NCBI GenBank assembly: GCA_963773195.1
Contig: CAVZAE010000017.1
Span: 1 to 64,000, forward strand
Length of the DNA stretch: 64,000 bases
Direction: 5' to 3'
Source of the DNA: CAIWHR01 sp963773195
GTDB taxonomy: Bacteria > Pseudomonadota > Gammaproteobacteria > Burkholderiales > Casimicrobiaceae
Both the position numbers and the translations under genes were made by a program. Positions 56,022 to 64,000 of the stretch are shown piece after piece. The stretch's first letter is position 1; every line of letters begins with the position of its first letter. The notes beneath the pieces were generated by a model that saw only the letters and a list, made by a program, of their open reading frames with translations, was not told the DNA's origin and searched no databases.

Positions 56022-56408
56022 CTACTTGGCGTTGGCGTCGAACTGCATCAGGCCGAACAAATTCCCTTCGGTGTCCTTGGCGTAGAACAACCAGCCAACC
56101 GTCGGCACGGGCATCTTCGGCAGCGCAATCGTGCCCCCTAGTTCGGACACGCGCTTCATGTAAGCGTCCACATCGGGAACATCGACGGTGCAGATGAATG
56201 AGTTGACCGCCTGCATGTCGTCCGGGCCAGCCCCGCGGCGCGGCATGAGACCGCCATCGATGCCGGGGGTTTCCTTCTCCCCGGTCGTGATCAGCCAGTA
56301 CGGCTCCTCGCCCCACTGTTCGAACTTCCAGCCGAGCAGTGTTCGGTAGAAGGTCATCGCGCGTTCCGGATTCTCGGCGTGGATCTCGAAGTGGACGGGA
56401 CGCGGCAT
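56022..56408 (-). CDS. VOC family protein (glyoxalase/bleomycin resistance fold)
   Basis: A 128-residue vicinal-oxygen-chelate protein. It has the paired beta-alpha-beta-beta-beta units: HFEIHAENPERAMTFYRTLLGWKFEQW and VDVPDVDAYMKRVSELGGTIALPKMPV, ending GWLFYAKDTEGNLFGLMQFD. A glutamate in EPYW/EIH positions and the final D-T-E-G-N-x-F-G-L are typical of the PhnB/glyoxalase-like subgroup. The start at 56408 is chosen; the long open frame further upstream lies antisense to denD. Function unknown. Confidence 0.88.
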   Translation of the reverse strand: MPRPVHFEIHAENPERAMTFYRTLLGWKFEQWGEEPYWLITTGEKETPGIDGGLMPRRGAGPDDMQAVNSFICTVDVPDVDAYMKRVSELGGTIALPKMPVPTVGWLFYAKDTEGNLFGLMQFDANAK

Positions 56409-56493
56409 GCGAGCTCCTTGATTGGATGTGCGGCGCGGAGGCATCGCCGCGGGCGGGCTATCATACTGCGGTCTTCTTACGGATCGGATCACC

Positions 56494-57471
56494 ATGCGCA
56501 TCGTCATCACCGGCGGCGCCGGGTTCCTCGGCGTGCGCCTCGCCCGCGCACTGCTCGCCCGCGGCAAGCTGACTGACGCTCGCGGCAAAGAGCGCGAGAT
56601 TCGCGAGATCGTGCTGCTCGATATCGTGGCGGCGCCGGACCAGGGCGACCGACGCGTGCGATCGATCGCAGGCGACCTGGCGGACGCCGCGGTCATCGAG
56701 CGCGCGCTCGCGCCGGACACGGCCAGCGTTTTCCATCTCGCAGCGGTCGTGAGCGGCCAGGCCGAAGCGGACTTCGATCTCGGGATGCGCGTGAACTTCG
56801 ACGCGACCAGGCTTCTGCTCGAACGCTGCCGCCACCTCGACGCACCCCCGAAGTTCCTCTTCACGAGCTCGCTCGCCGTCTTCGGCGGACCGGTGCCCGA
56901 CCCGGTCCCCGACGACGCGCCGCTGATGCCGCAGACCTCGTATGGCACGCAGAAGACGATTGGCGAGTACCTGGTCTACGACATGACGCGCAAGGGCATG
57001 ATCGACGGGCGCAGCCTGCGTCTCCCGACGGTGACTGTACGACCCGGCAAGCCGAATAAGGCCGCTTCGTCGTTCGCGAGCGGCATCGTCCGTGAGCCGC
57101 TCGCGGGCGTCGACGCGCCGTGCCCGGTCGCGCCGACGACGCGGATGTGGGTGACCTCGCCGCGCGCGGTCGTCGCCAACCTGATCGCCGGGCACGAGGC
57201 ACCCGCCTCCGCATTCGGCGCTACACGCTCGGTGAACGTGCCCGGCATCCTGGTCGGCATCGGCGAGATCGTGGATGCGCTGCGCAAGGTCGCGGGGGAC
57301 GCCGTCGCCGATCGTGTGAAGTGGCAGTTCGACCCGGTGGTCGACCGCATCGTCTCGACGTGGCCCGCGAACTTCGCGCCCAAGCTCGGGCCGGCGCTCG
57401 GCATGCGCGCCGACCCGGACTTCGAGAGCATCATCCGAGCCTACATCGCCGACGACATGCCGAAGTCGTAG
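56494..57471 (+). CDS. denD: D-erythronate dehydrogenase
   Basis: A 325-residue extended SDR. The cofactor loop MRIVITGGAGFLGVRLARALL, FHLAAVVSGQAEADFDLGMRVNFD, FLFTSSLAVFGGPVPDPV and the catalytic tyrosine-lysine in TSYGTQKTIGEYLVYD match DenD, which oxidises D-erythronate to 2-keto-D-erythronate in a tetronate pathway. The substrate-binding RLPTVTVRPGKPNKAASSFASGIVREPL is typical. The ATG at 56494 follows a -10-like TATCAT at about 56459. The usual partner genes (kinase, isomerase) are not nearby. Confidence 0.87.
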   Translation: MRIVITGGAGFLGVRLARALLARGKLTDARGKEREIREIVLLDIVAAPDQGDRRVRSIAGDLADAAVIERALAPDTASVFHLAAVVSGQAEADFDLGMRVNFDATRLLLERCRHLDAPPKFLFTSSLAVFGGPVPDPVPDDAPLMPQTSYGTQKTIGEYLVYDMTRKGMIDGRSLRLPTVTVRPGKPNKAASSFASGIVREPLAGVDAPCPVAPTTRMWVTSPRAVVANLIAGHEAPASAFGATRSVNVPGILVGIGEIVDALRKVAGDAVADRVKWQFDPVVDRIVSTWPANFAPKLGPALGMRADPDFESIIRAYIADDMPKS

Positions 57472-57476
57472 CCCCG

Positions 57477-58466
<990 letters not shown>

Positions 58467-58641
58467 TCGCTTGAAGTTCTTGATGTTCAGTCGGTCCAAT
58501 ACATTGTCGGGACGACCGGTCATTTTATCGTCATGCGGGCGCGACCGTGTTCGCTTCACCGCGCGATAGCACTCGCAAATTGGAAGCTCAAGCGTTCTCG
58601 GAGCGTTCTCAGTGCACACTTAGCGCACACGAAATTCGTCA

Positions 58642-58845
58642 TCATTTTCGGCGTCGGTTCGTCCGTCGACCCTCGAATGTGGCCAGGATGGCAGCGGTGA
58701 GAGCAGCTCCGTCGAAAGACATTCGTTGCGCCAGAGCGTCGATATCGAAGAAGTCTCGCAAGCGGCTGTTGCGTAGCCCGAGCACTACCATGGCGTGTAC
58801 CTTATCCGCGATCACGGGCTCTGTCGTGTACTCGCGTAGGTGGCG
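58642..58845 (-). pseudogene. Remnant of AbiEii/AbiGii-type toxin (nucleotidyltransferase)
   Basis: The minus strand encodes the C-terminal part of an AbiEii-family protein: EPVIADKVHAMVVLGLRNSRLRDFFDIDALAQRMSFDG in outline, then AALTAAILATFEGRRT, with the stop at 58642. Homologues read A-x-K-x-x-A-M-V-x-L-G-x-x-N-S-R-x-K-D-F-Y-D. The N-terminal nucleotidyltransferase domain is missing: upstream of about 58845 the frame has no family similarity and meets the 5' end of the divergent MFS gene. The antitoxin was not seen. A dead relic of a type IV toxin-antitoxin or abortive-infection gene. Confidence 0.7.
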
Positions 58846-58889
58846 GCGTCGCGCGAACGCGCCTCTCACCGGTGTGATACAAGACCGCC

Positions 58890-60317
58890 ATGACATGGGC
58901 CGGCCACATCGCGGGCGATCTCTGCACCGTTCAATCCGCCGCTGCGAAGGTCCGCCCAGCGCACGCGACACTAGTCCTGACCGCCTGCATCCTGGCTTCA
59001 AGCCTCGCCTTCGTTGATGGCTCGGTCGTCAATGTGGGGCTACCCGCCATCGGCCAGAGCTTGCGCGGCGATGCAGAAGATCTCCAGTGGGTGATCAATT
59101 CCTACCTCTTGCCGCTCAGCGCTCTGCTGCTCCTTGGGGGCGCGGCGGGCGATCGTTTCGGTCGGCGCCGCATGCTGATTTTTGGGGTCGCCCTGTTTGG
59201 CGTAAGTTCTGCTTTGTGTGCAGCAGCGCCGAACCTGGCTTGGCTCCTCGTGGCGCGCGCCCTTCAAGGGACAGGTGCTGCACTTCTCCTGCCAAGCAGC
59301 CTTGCGATCCTTGGAAGCACCTTTTCGGGCGAAGCGCGCGGCCGGGCGGTCGGCACCTGGTCGGCGGTCGGCGCCATCGGCGGCGCCATTGGGCCGGTGC
59401 TGGGCGGCTGGCTGATCGACGACTTCGGATGGCGTGGGATATTCCTGCTCAACATCCCGCTTGCTGTAGGTGCGGCCGGTTTGGCACTCGCTTATATCCG
59501 CGATCCTATCCTCAGTGAGCAGAGGCAGATCGATCTTGCGGGTGCGCTTCTCGCGGCCGTGTCGCTGGGTCTTCTCACTTGGAGTCTGACGATTGGCGCC
59601 GGCCGCAGCGGCTGGTCTATGGAAGCAATCGTCGCACTCGTAGCGGGCGTCGTCCTGTTTGCAGCTTTCCTCTGGGTCGAATGGCGCCGCGGCGACAAGG
59701 CGATGATGCCGCTCGTGCTCTTCCGATCGTCGGACTTCGTCGGGATCAGCATCCTTACTCTGCTGCTCTACGGTGCGCTCGGCGGGTTGTTCGTTCTGGT
59801 GCCGTACGTGTTGATTCGGGGTGCTGGCTTTTCGGGCACCGCCGCCGGGGCCGCGCTCCTGCCACTCCCGCTGATACTTGCAGCCACGTCTCGCGCAATG
59901 GGCGGCCTCTCCGGCCGTATCGGCTCGCGCTTACCGCTCACCATCGGCCCGGTGGTCGTCGCTGCCGGCATTCTCCTGTTTCTAGCGTTCGATTCCGAGT
60001 CCGATTATTGGCGCGGTATGCTCCCCGCCATTATTGTGGTCGCGGTCGGCATGGCCGGCGCGGTGGCACCGCTCACTACCGCCGTCCTTGCCTCCGTCGA
60101 TGCGCGTCACACCGGCGCCGCCTCGGGTCTCAACAGCGCGCTGGCAAGGGTTGGTGGCCTGATCGCCACGGCGCTTATCGGGGGCGTGATCGCCGCGAAA
60201 GGCGAGGCCCTCTTTGCCGCATTTCATATCGCTGTCATCGGCGGCGCCATTGTTGCGTTGGCCGCCGGCGTCGCTGCTTTACTTCTGGTGCGCGATAGTA
60301 GAGATGCATCGGCATAG
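58890..60317 (+). CDS. MFS transporter, DHA2 (EmrB/QacA) family drug exporter
   Basis: A 475-residue membrane protein with 14 predicted helices. DHA2 marks are FVDGSVVNVGLPAIGQSL (motif D), QWVINSYLLPLSALLLLGGAAGDRFGRRRMLIFG (motif A), ARALQGTGAALLLPSSLAIL and AIGGAIGPVLGGWLIDDFGWRGIFLLNIP (motif C region). It probably exports drugs by proton antiport. Base composition looks less GC-biased than its neighbours, and it sits between a broken toxin gene and the Anbu cluster next to dusA, which suggests acquisition by transfer (inference). Confidence 0.9.
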   Translation: MTWAGHIAGDLCTVQSAAAKVRPAHATLVLTACILASSLAFVDGSVVNVGLPAIGQSLRGDAEDLQWVINSYLLPLSALLLLGGAAGDRFGRRRMLIFGVALFGVSSALCAAAPNLAWLLVARALQGTGAALLLPSSLAILGSTFSGEARGRAVGTWSAVGAIGGAIGPVLGGWLIDDFGWRGIFLLNIPLAVGAAGLALAYIRDPILSEQRQIDLAGALLAAVSLGLLTWSLTIGAGRSGWSMEAIVALVAGVVLFAAFLWVEWRRGDKAMMPLVLFRSSDFVGISILTLLLYGALGGLFVLVPYVLIRGAGFSGTAAGAALLPLPLILAATSRAMGGLSGRIGSRLPLTIGPVVVAAGILLFLAFDSESDYWRGMLPAIIVVAVGMAGAVAPLTTAVLASVDARHTGAASGLNSALARVGGLIATALIGGVIAAKGEALFAAFHIAVIGGAIVALAAGVAALLLVRDSRDASA

Positions 60318-60381
60318 GACTTATGTCGGCCACTCGCACGCGCGGACGACTTCACCAAAGCTATTCCCCGGCCGCCGCCCC

Positions 60382-61194
60382 TCAGGTCTGCGGAATCTCT
60401 TCGGCGTGGACGACGAACTTCTTGAGGACGTTCGGGCCGAACGTGGTCGCAATCGCGACATCGGACGCGTCGCGTCCGCGCGCGATGAGGACGCGCCCGA
60501 TGCGCGGAACGAGGTTTCGCGCGTCGAACGTATACCAGCGGCCGCCCAGGAACGCCTCGAACCAGCCTGCGAAATCCATCGGCTCCGGCACCGGAGGAAC
60601 ATCGATGTCGGGCAGGTAGCCTGTGCAATAGCGGGCGGGAATGTTCATGCAGCGACAGAACGTGAGCGCGAGGTGAGCGTAGTCACGGCACACGCCTGCC
60701 CCTTCGTTGTAGGCTTCCCATGCCGACTTGGTGCTGCGCGCGAACGCGTATCCGAACCTGATGTGCCGATGGACGAAGGTGCAGATGGCGTGCGCTCGCG
60801 GCCAACCCGGTTGCGTTTGGCCGAACAGTCGCCACGCCTCGCTCAGCAGGCGATCGGTCTCGCAGTACCGGCTGCCGAGCAGATACACGAGCGTTTCCTC
60901 CGGCAGCTCCTCGATGGCATGCTGGCGTGCGTCGGGAGCGACTTCGTCGGGGAGTCGCGTATCGCGCACGACGCCTTCGGAGAAGATGCGCGTGTCGCCC
61001 GCGGGCACGACGATCCGCGTGCACCAGTTCCCGAACCCGTCGCGATACGCGATCAACGGCAGCGGCGGATCGGTCCGCACGTGGTCCGGGACCAACACAT
61101 CGGAGGCGCGCGAGTAGTGGGTGTTGAGCATCAGGATCATGGGCACCGGCTGCGGGCATCCGTAGACCATGTCGTAGCCGATGCGAAGATTCAT
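60382..61194 (-). CDS. Transglutaminase-like family protein
   Basis: A 270-residue protein with an N-terminal beta-rich part (MNLRIGYDMVYGCPQPVPMIL, HVRTDPPLPLIAYRDGFGNWCTR) and a transglutaminase core. The candidate nucleophile is in EAYNEGAGVCRDYAHLALTFCR; the second motif, DFAGWFEAFLGGRWYTFDARN, has the aspartate but no histidine in the usual H-x-W position. Members often sit in Anbu loci, as here with the protease two genes upstream. Likely a peptide-processing or cross-linking enzyme. The ATG at 61194 gives the family start; sequence upstream is antisense to the next gene. Confidence 0.85.
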   Translation of the reverse strand: MNLRIGYDMVYGCPQPVPMILMLNTHYSRASDVLVPDHVRTDPPLPLIAYRDGFGNWCTRIVVPAGDTRIFSEGVVRDTRLPDEVAPDARQHAIEELPEETLVYLLGSRYCETDRLLSEAWRLFGQTQPGWPRAHAICTFVHRHIRFGYAFARSTKSAWEAYNEGAGVCRDYAHLALTFCRCMNIPARYCTGYLPDIDVPPVPEPMDFAGWFEAFLGGRWYTFDARNLVPRIGRVLIARGRDASDVAIATTFGPNVLKKFVVHAEEIPQT

Positions 61195-61219
61195 GACGCG
61201 CCCTCGGCCGGCGAGGAGT

Positions 61220-61948
61220 TCATTCGAGCACCGCGCGAGAACGCCGAGGGCGAAGCAGCGCTGTTTGCAACGTTGCGGCGACGCACGCGCGCAGGTCCCG
61301 CCACGGCTTCCCGTTGCGCTGCACGAACGACTGATTGAGCTCGATCTCGATGCCGACGTAACGTGCAGGCGAAAAACGCCGGCGCAAGCACCGGGTGAGT
61401 CCGTCTCCCTTGCCGGCATAGGGATAATTCCGCCGCACGCGCAAGCGGGGGGCCTGCTCCGCGAACGCGGCCTTCCATCGTCTCGCCAGCATGACCTCGC
61501 CGCGGCGCGAGGGATCGTACAGGAGACCGACATCGGCCGTCCGGGCCTGCCCGTCCAGCATCGGCGTGAAGCTGTGCGAAGCGAGGTGAATGACCCGATA
61601 TCCCGACGCGACCGCTGCGCCGACGATGGCCGCAACCCGGCGATGATGCGGCGCGTAGTGCCGCCGTACGAGGCGTTGCTTTTCGGCCGGCGGGAGCGAG
61701 CGCGTCGCCTCCGACCACGCGGCCGGATTGGAAAGCGAACGATTGAGGTCGACCAGCAGCCGGGTCACGGTCGATGCCACCAGCGGGGCATGGAGCACGC
61801 TGGCGAGGTCGCGCGCCATCGCCAGCGCGCCGGCGTCGTAGCCGCGATGGCTGCGCAAGGCGCGATGCCATCCGCGAAAGAGGCCCGCATATTCCAGCGG
61901 AATGCGATTGCCGCCATGCTCACAGGTCACCACGATGAAATCGCCCAC
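61220..61948 (-). CDS. N-formylglutamate amidohydrolase family protein
   Basis: A 242-residue zinc hydrolase-like protein. Motifs are IVVTCEHGGNRIPLEY at the start, RGYDAGALAMARDLA, VDLNRSLSNPAAWSEATRSLP, HHRRVAAIVGAAVASGYRVIHLASHSFTPMLDG and VGIEIELNQSFVQ. The family removes formyl or similar groups from N-acyl glutamate-type amides. The GTG at 61948 is chosen because similarity begins there; it lies 29 bp after the Anbu stop. Its link to the protease and transglutaminase is positional only. Confidence 0.83.
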   Translation of the reverse strand: MGDFIVVTCEHGGNRIPLEYAGLFRGWHRALRSHRGYDAGALAMARDLASVLHAPLVASTVTRLLVDLNRSLSNPAAWSEATRSLPPAEKQRLVRRHYAPHHRRVAAIVGAAVASGYRVIHLASHSFTPMLDGQARTADVGLLYDPSRRGEVMLARRWKAAFAEQAPRLRVRRNYPYAGKGDGLTRCLRRRFSPARYVGIEIELNQSFVQRNGKPWRDLRACVAATLQTALLRPRRSRAVLE

Positions 61949-61976
61949 GACCGCACTCGCGCGTGGCCCAAACCTG

Positions 61977-62705
61977 TCACCAGACAAGCTCGGGCAGCTC
62001 CCTGAACACCCTGCGCGTGCCCTCGCTCCAGCTGCGATGCAGGGACGTGAAGTACGGATCACCCTCGTCAAAGCGACGGCGCATCTGGACGCGGAGACTG
62101 TCGCGCTCGTAGCAGATCAGGTCGATCGGCATGCCCACCGTGACGTTGCTGCGCATCGTCGAGTCGAAGGACACGAGCACGCACTTCGCAGCATCGGCGA
62201 GAAGGGTCGAGCTCGTGATCACGCGGTCGATGATCGGCTTGCCGTACTTTGTTTCGCCAGTCTGAATATAGGGCGTAAGGACGCCGGATTCGATGAAGTT
62301 GCCTTCAGCGTAAATGCGGAACAGGCGCATTTCCTCGCCACCGATCTGGCCACCCAGGATGAACGAGGCGTTGAATGTCACCTCACTGGCTTCGAGCGAC
62401 GGGCCGTCGCGTCGCTCGATATCGCGCATCGCGTCGGAAACGAGGTTGACGGCGTCGAACATCGTCCGCGCCTTCCACAGCGATGCGGGATTGCCGGGGT
62501 CGTCGCCGCGCTGGGTCAGCAGGCTGATGATCGCCTGCGTCCCGGCGAGATTGCCGGAGCTCAGGAGCACCAGGACCCGATCGCCGCTACGTTCGAACAA
62601 GGTCATCTTGCAGAACTTCGCTATATTGTCGGGGCCAGCGTTCGTCCTCGAATCCGATGCGAAGATCATGCCTTCGTCGAGCTTGATCCCAACGCAGTAC
62701 GTCAC
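61977..62705 (-). CDS. Anbu (proteasome-type ancestral beta-subunit) protease
   Basis: A 242-residue Ntn-hydrolase of the Anbu/HslV-like group. The start is the GTG at 62705, placing threonine directly after the initiator: M-TYCVGIKLDEGMIFASDSRTNAGPDNIAKF. Removal of the Met leaves the nucleophile Thr1, as in family members. The core continues LLSSGNLAGTQAIISLL, FILGGQIGGEEMRLFRIYAEGNFIE and PIIDRVITSSTLLADAAKCVLVSFDSTMRSN. A GTG two codons further up (62711) is the other option. Anbu forms helical oligomers; its substrate is unknown. Transglutaminase and an amidohydrolase follow. Confidence 0.9.
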   Translation of the reverse strand: MTYCVGIKLDEGMIFASDSRTNAGPDNIAKFCKMTLFERSGDRVLVLLSSGNLAGTQAIISLLTQRGDDPGNPASLWKARTMFDAVNLVSDAMRDIERRDGPSLEASEVTFNASFILGGQIGGEEMRLFRIYAEGNFIESGVLTPYIQTGETKYGKPIIDRVITSSTLLADAAKCVLVSFDSTMRSNVTVGMPIDLICYERDSLRVQMRRRFDEGDPYFTSLHRSWSEGTRRVFRELPELVW

Positions 62706-62896
62706 TCTCACCGCCTTGCGCCGCGTCGCCTGGTCAGAGGCGCGGCGTCTGAAACTGGAATGCCTTCGATGATCGCTGTTCGGGCCTCCCAAGGCAATCG
62801 GAATGACACTGACGGCGAGAAAAACGCGCGACCCTGTTGCGCCGACGTGGACCCGGCCCGCTCACGAGATGCGTTACCGCCGACGATCGGCGCGCC

Positions 62897-63559
62897 TCAC
62901 CTCGAGCTGGCCTGTGCGGCCGTCGACCGCGCCGCCAGCGCCGTCGGATTGGGTGTTGGCTCGGCGATCTTGCGCAGCCGGTTGCGATCGGTGTGGTGAA
63001 ACGGCTCGGCTTGGCCGGGGATGACCAGCAGCGTGTCCTGCTGGTATGACCATGTCCCATCCGAATGGATGTCGACCTTGATCACGAAGCGATCCGTGCG
63101 GAACGCCTGCTCGAGAAAGGGATTGGACACGATGCCGTTGGTGAGCGAACCGCGCACGGCCTCGAGCGTGAATGACTTCGCATCGGGAGACGCCTGGCCG
63201 ACGGCCATCGCAACCTGACCGCGGGGGATCGACAGCGTCAGGAGTATCGCGTGAGTGGCAGGCTCCCACAGCCAGTAACCGACCTGGTCGTGGAAAGTCT
63301 CCGGATCGTCCGGCTTCACGATTCGCGTGTGATAGCGCAGCCCATAGAAGAGCTGCGGCCCGTTCGTCTGCGCGTCGATCGGCTGCAGCTCGTAGTGCTC
63401 GATGAAGGGCTGATGCTCGGGCCCGTCGGGTTTCGGGTTGACATCCATGCCGTCGGCGCTGGTCCAGATGCCCGCCATGCTGGTGAGCGGCCCCAGGTTT
63501 GCGAGTGTGTCCGCATCGGGTTCGGGCTCCGTGTAGATGTCCGCGGGGTAGTGATACAT
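62897..63559 (-). CDS. Heme-binding beta-barrel (nitrobindin/FABP-like) protein
   Basis: A 220-residue protein of the DUF1794-like beta-barrel family. After MYHYPADIYTEPEPDADTLANLGPLTSMAGIW the barrel proceeds with HYELQPIDAQTNGPQLFYGLRYHTRI and DQVGYWLWEPATHAILLTLSIPRGQVAMAVGQ, and closes with WSYQQDTLLVIPGQAEPFHHTDRNRLRK. The G-x-W start and the histidine near the end suggest haem or fatty-acid-like ligand binding. The ATG at 63559 is preferred. No clear operon partner. Confidence 0.8.
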   Translation of the reverse strand: MYHYPADIYTEPEPDADTLANLGPLTSMAGIWTSADGMDVNPKPDGPEHQPFIEHYELQPIDAQTNGPQLFYGLRYHTRIVKPDDPETFHDQVGYWLWEPATHAILLTLSIPRGQVAMAVGQASPDAKSFTLEAVRGSLTNGIVSNPFLEQAFRTDRFVIKVDIHSDGTWSYQQDTLLVIPGQAEPFHHTDRNRLRKIAEPTPNPTALAARSTAAQASSR

Positions 63560-63651
63560 GAGGGCTCCGGCCAAGGAAACGTGCGTGCACCCCATCGCAC
63601 AAGGCGGCGCGCACGAGGCGTAACGGGCCTTCGATTTTACAGGCCCGGCCT

Positions 63652-64000
63652 TCAGCGCAGCGCCAGGTCGACCCGCGTAGGCGGCGCGCCTATGGGCGTT
63701 GCGGGCGAAGCAGGTGCCGCCGTCGCGGACGGCGCGGCGTCCACCCCAGCGACCCGCGGCACGGTCAGGAACAGACGCTCGGTGGCGATGTTCTTCGACG
63801 CCAGATCGTCCTTGACCGCCTGCGCGCGCGCATTGGCGAGCAGCCGCAGCGCGTCGTCGTCGACCTTTGCCTCCGCGAGCAGCATCGCTTCCATCTCGGC
63901 CGGCGGCAGGTCCTTGAGCAGGCCGATCGCGTTGCGCGGGCGATCCTTGATCGACGATTCCTTGTAGGCAGCGGTGAGCCAGCGCACGCGTTCGTCCGCA
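63652..64000 (-). CDS. DUF748 domain protein (C-terminal end, cut by window edge)
   Basis: The last 115 or so residues of a minus-strand gene that starts beyond the window. The sequence ADERVRWLTAAYKESSIKDRPRNAIGLLKDLPPAEMEAMLLAEAKVDDDAL (outline) and ANARAQAVKDDLASKNIATERLFLTVPRV match the C-terminus of AsmA-like DUF748 envelope proteins. An alanine/proline-rich tail follows (VAGVDAAPSATAAPASPATP). The full protein should exceed 1000 residues and span the periplasm. Confidence 0.85.
   Translation of the reverse strand, partial: ADERVRWLTAAYKESSIKDRPRNAIGLLKDLPPAEMEAMLLAEAKVDDDALRLLANARAQAVKDDLASKNIATERLFLTVPRVAGVDAAPSATAAPASPATPIGAPPTRVDLALR

Overview
The window is 64 kb of GC-rich chromosomal DNA with dense coding and many 1-4 bp gene overlaps. 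The gene content points to a betaproteobacterium, probably near Burkholderiales: hemC-hemD and hemX-hemY blocks, ubiA and ubiD, an Anbu-type proteasome homologue, a PlpD-type patatin autotransporter, separate pqiA1-pqiA2-pqiB-pqiC genes, and the repeat CGTCATTCCCGCG..GCGGGAATCCAG that is frequent in beta- and gammaproteobacteria. The genus cannot be named from sequence alone. No rRNA, tRNA, CRISPR array or intact insertion sequence was seen.

Layout. 1-3.3 kb: a winged-helix/ATPase regulator (cut by the window edge) divergent from lrgA-lrgB and a tandem pair of paralogous unknown genes. 3.7-7.3 kb: a Pqi (MCE-type lipid transport) operon whose pqiA2 and pqiB frames are broken many times. 7.5-26.4 kb: a large sugar-acid catabolic region. 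It holds an ABC sugar importer, an IlvD/Edd sugar-acid dehydratase, a UxaA-type dehydratase, two enolase-superfamily dehydratases, a TRAP importer, an L-idonate dehydrogenase-like enzyme, a GntR regulator with a visible operator, an SDR and two FAH-family enzymes. Together they could import aldonic/uronic acids, dehydrate them to 2-keto-3-deoxy acids and break those down to pyruvate-level or alpha-ketoglutarate semialdehyde-level products. 26.5-36.8 kb: housekeeping genes (pip, yceI, cytochrome b561, plpD-like, bioA, dacB, cupin, yqjD-yqjE-yqjK). 36.8-38.3 kb: ubiD. 38.6-42.6 kb: a scrambled stretch with a truncated LytS-type kinase fused to a PAP2/haloperoxidase remnant, an intact tandem PAP2 protein and a broken secreted protein. 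42.7-57.5 kb: fhs, an atypical SDR, a DNA glycosylase, ubiA, an epimerase, a ferredoxin-reductase, hemY-hemX, an inserted three-gene block, hemD-hemC, a 2OG oxygenase, a VOC protein and denD. 57.5-60.3 kb: dusA, an AbiEii toxin remnant and an MFS exporter. 60.4-64 kb: transglutaminase, N-formylglutamate amidohydrolase and Anbu protease, a heme-binding beta-barrel protein and the end of a DUF748 protein.

Quality note. About twenty single-base indels are concentrated in 4.5-6.7 kb and 16.1-21.8 kb, with a few near 36.7 and 42.1 kb, while long genes elsewhere are intact. Protein similarity continues across every break, and almost no nonsense substitutions are seen. This looks more like uncorrected read errors than decay, although real pseudogenes cannot be excluded. 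Interrupted genes are given as composite spans.
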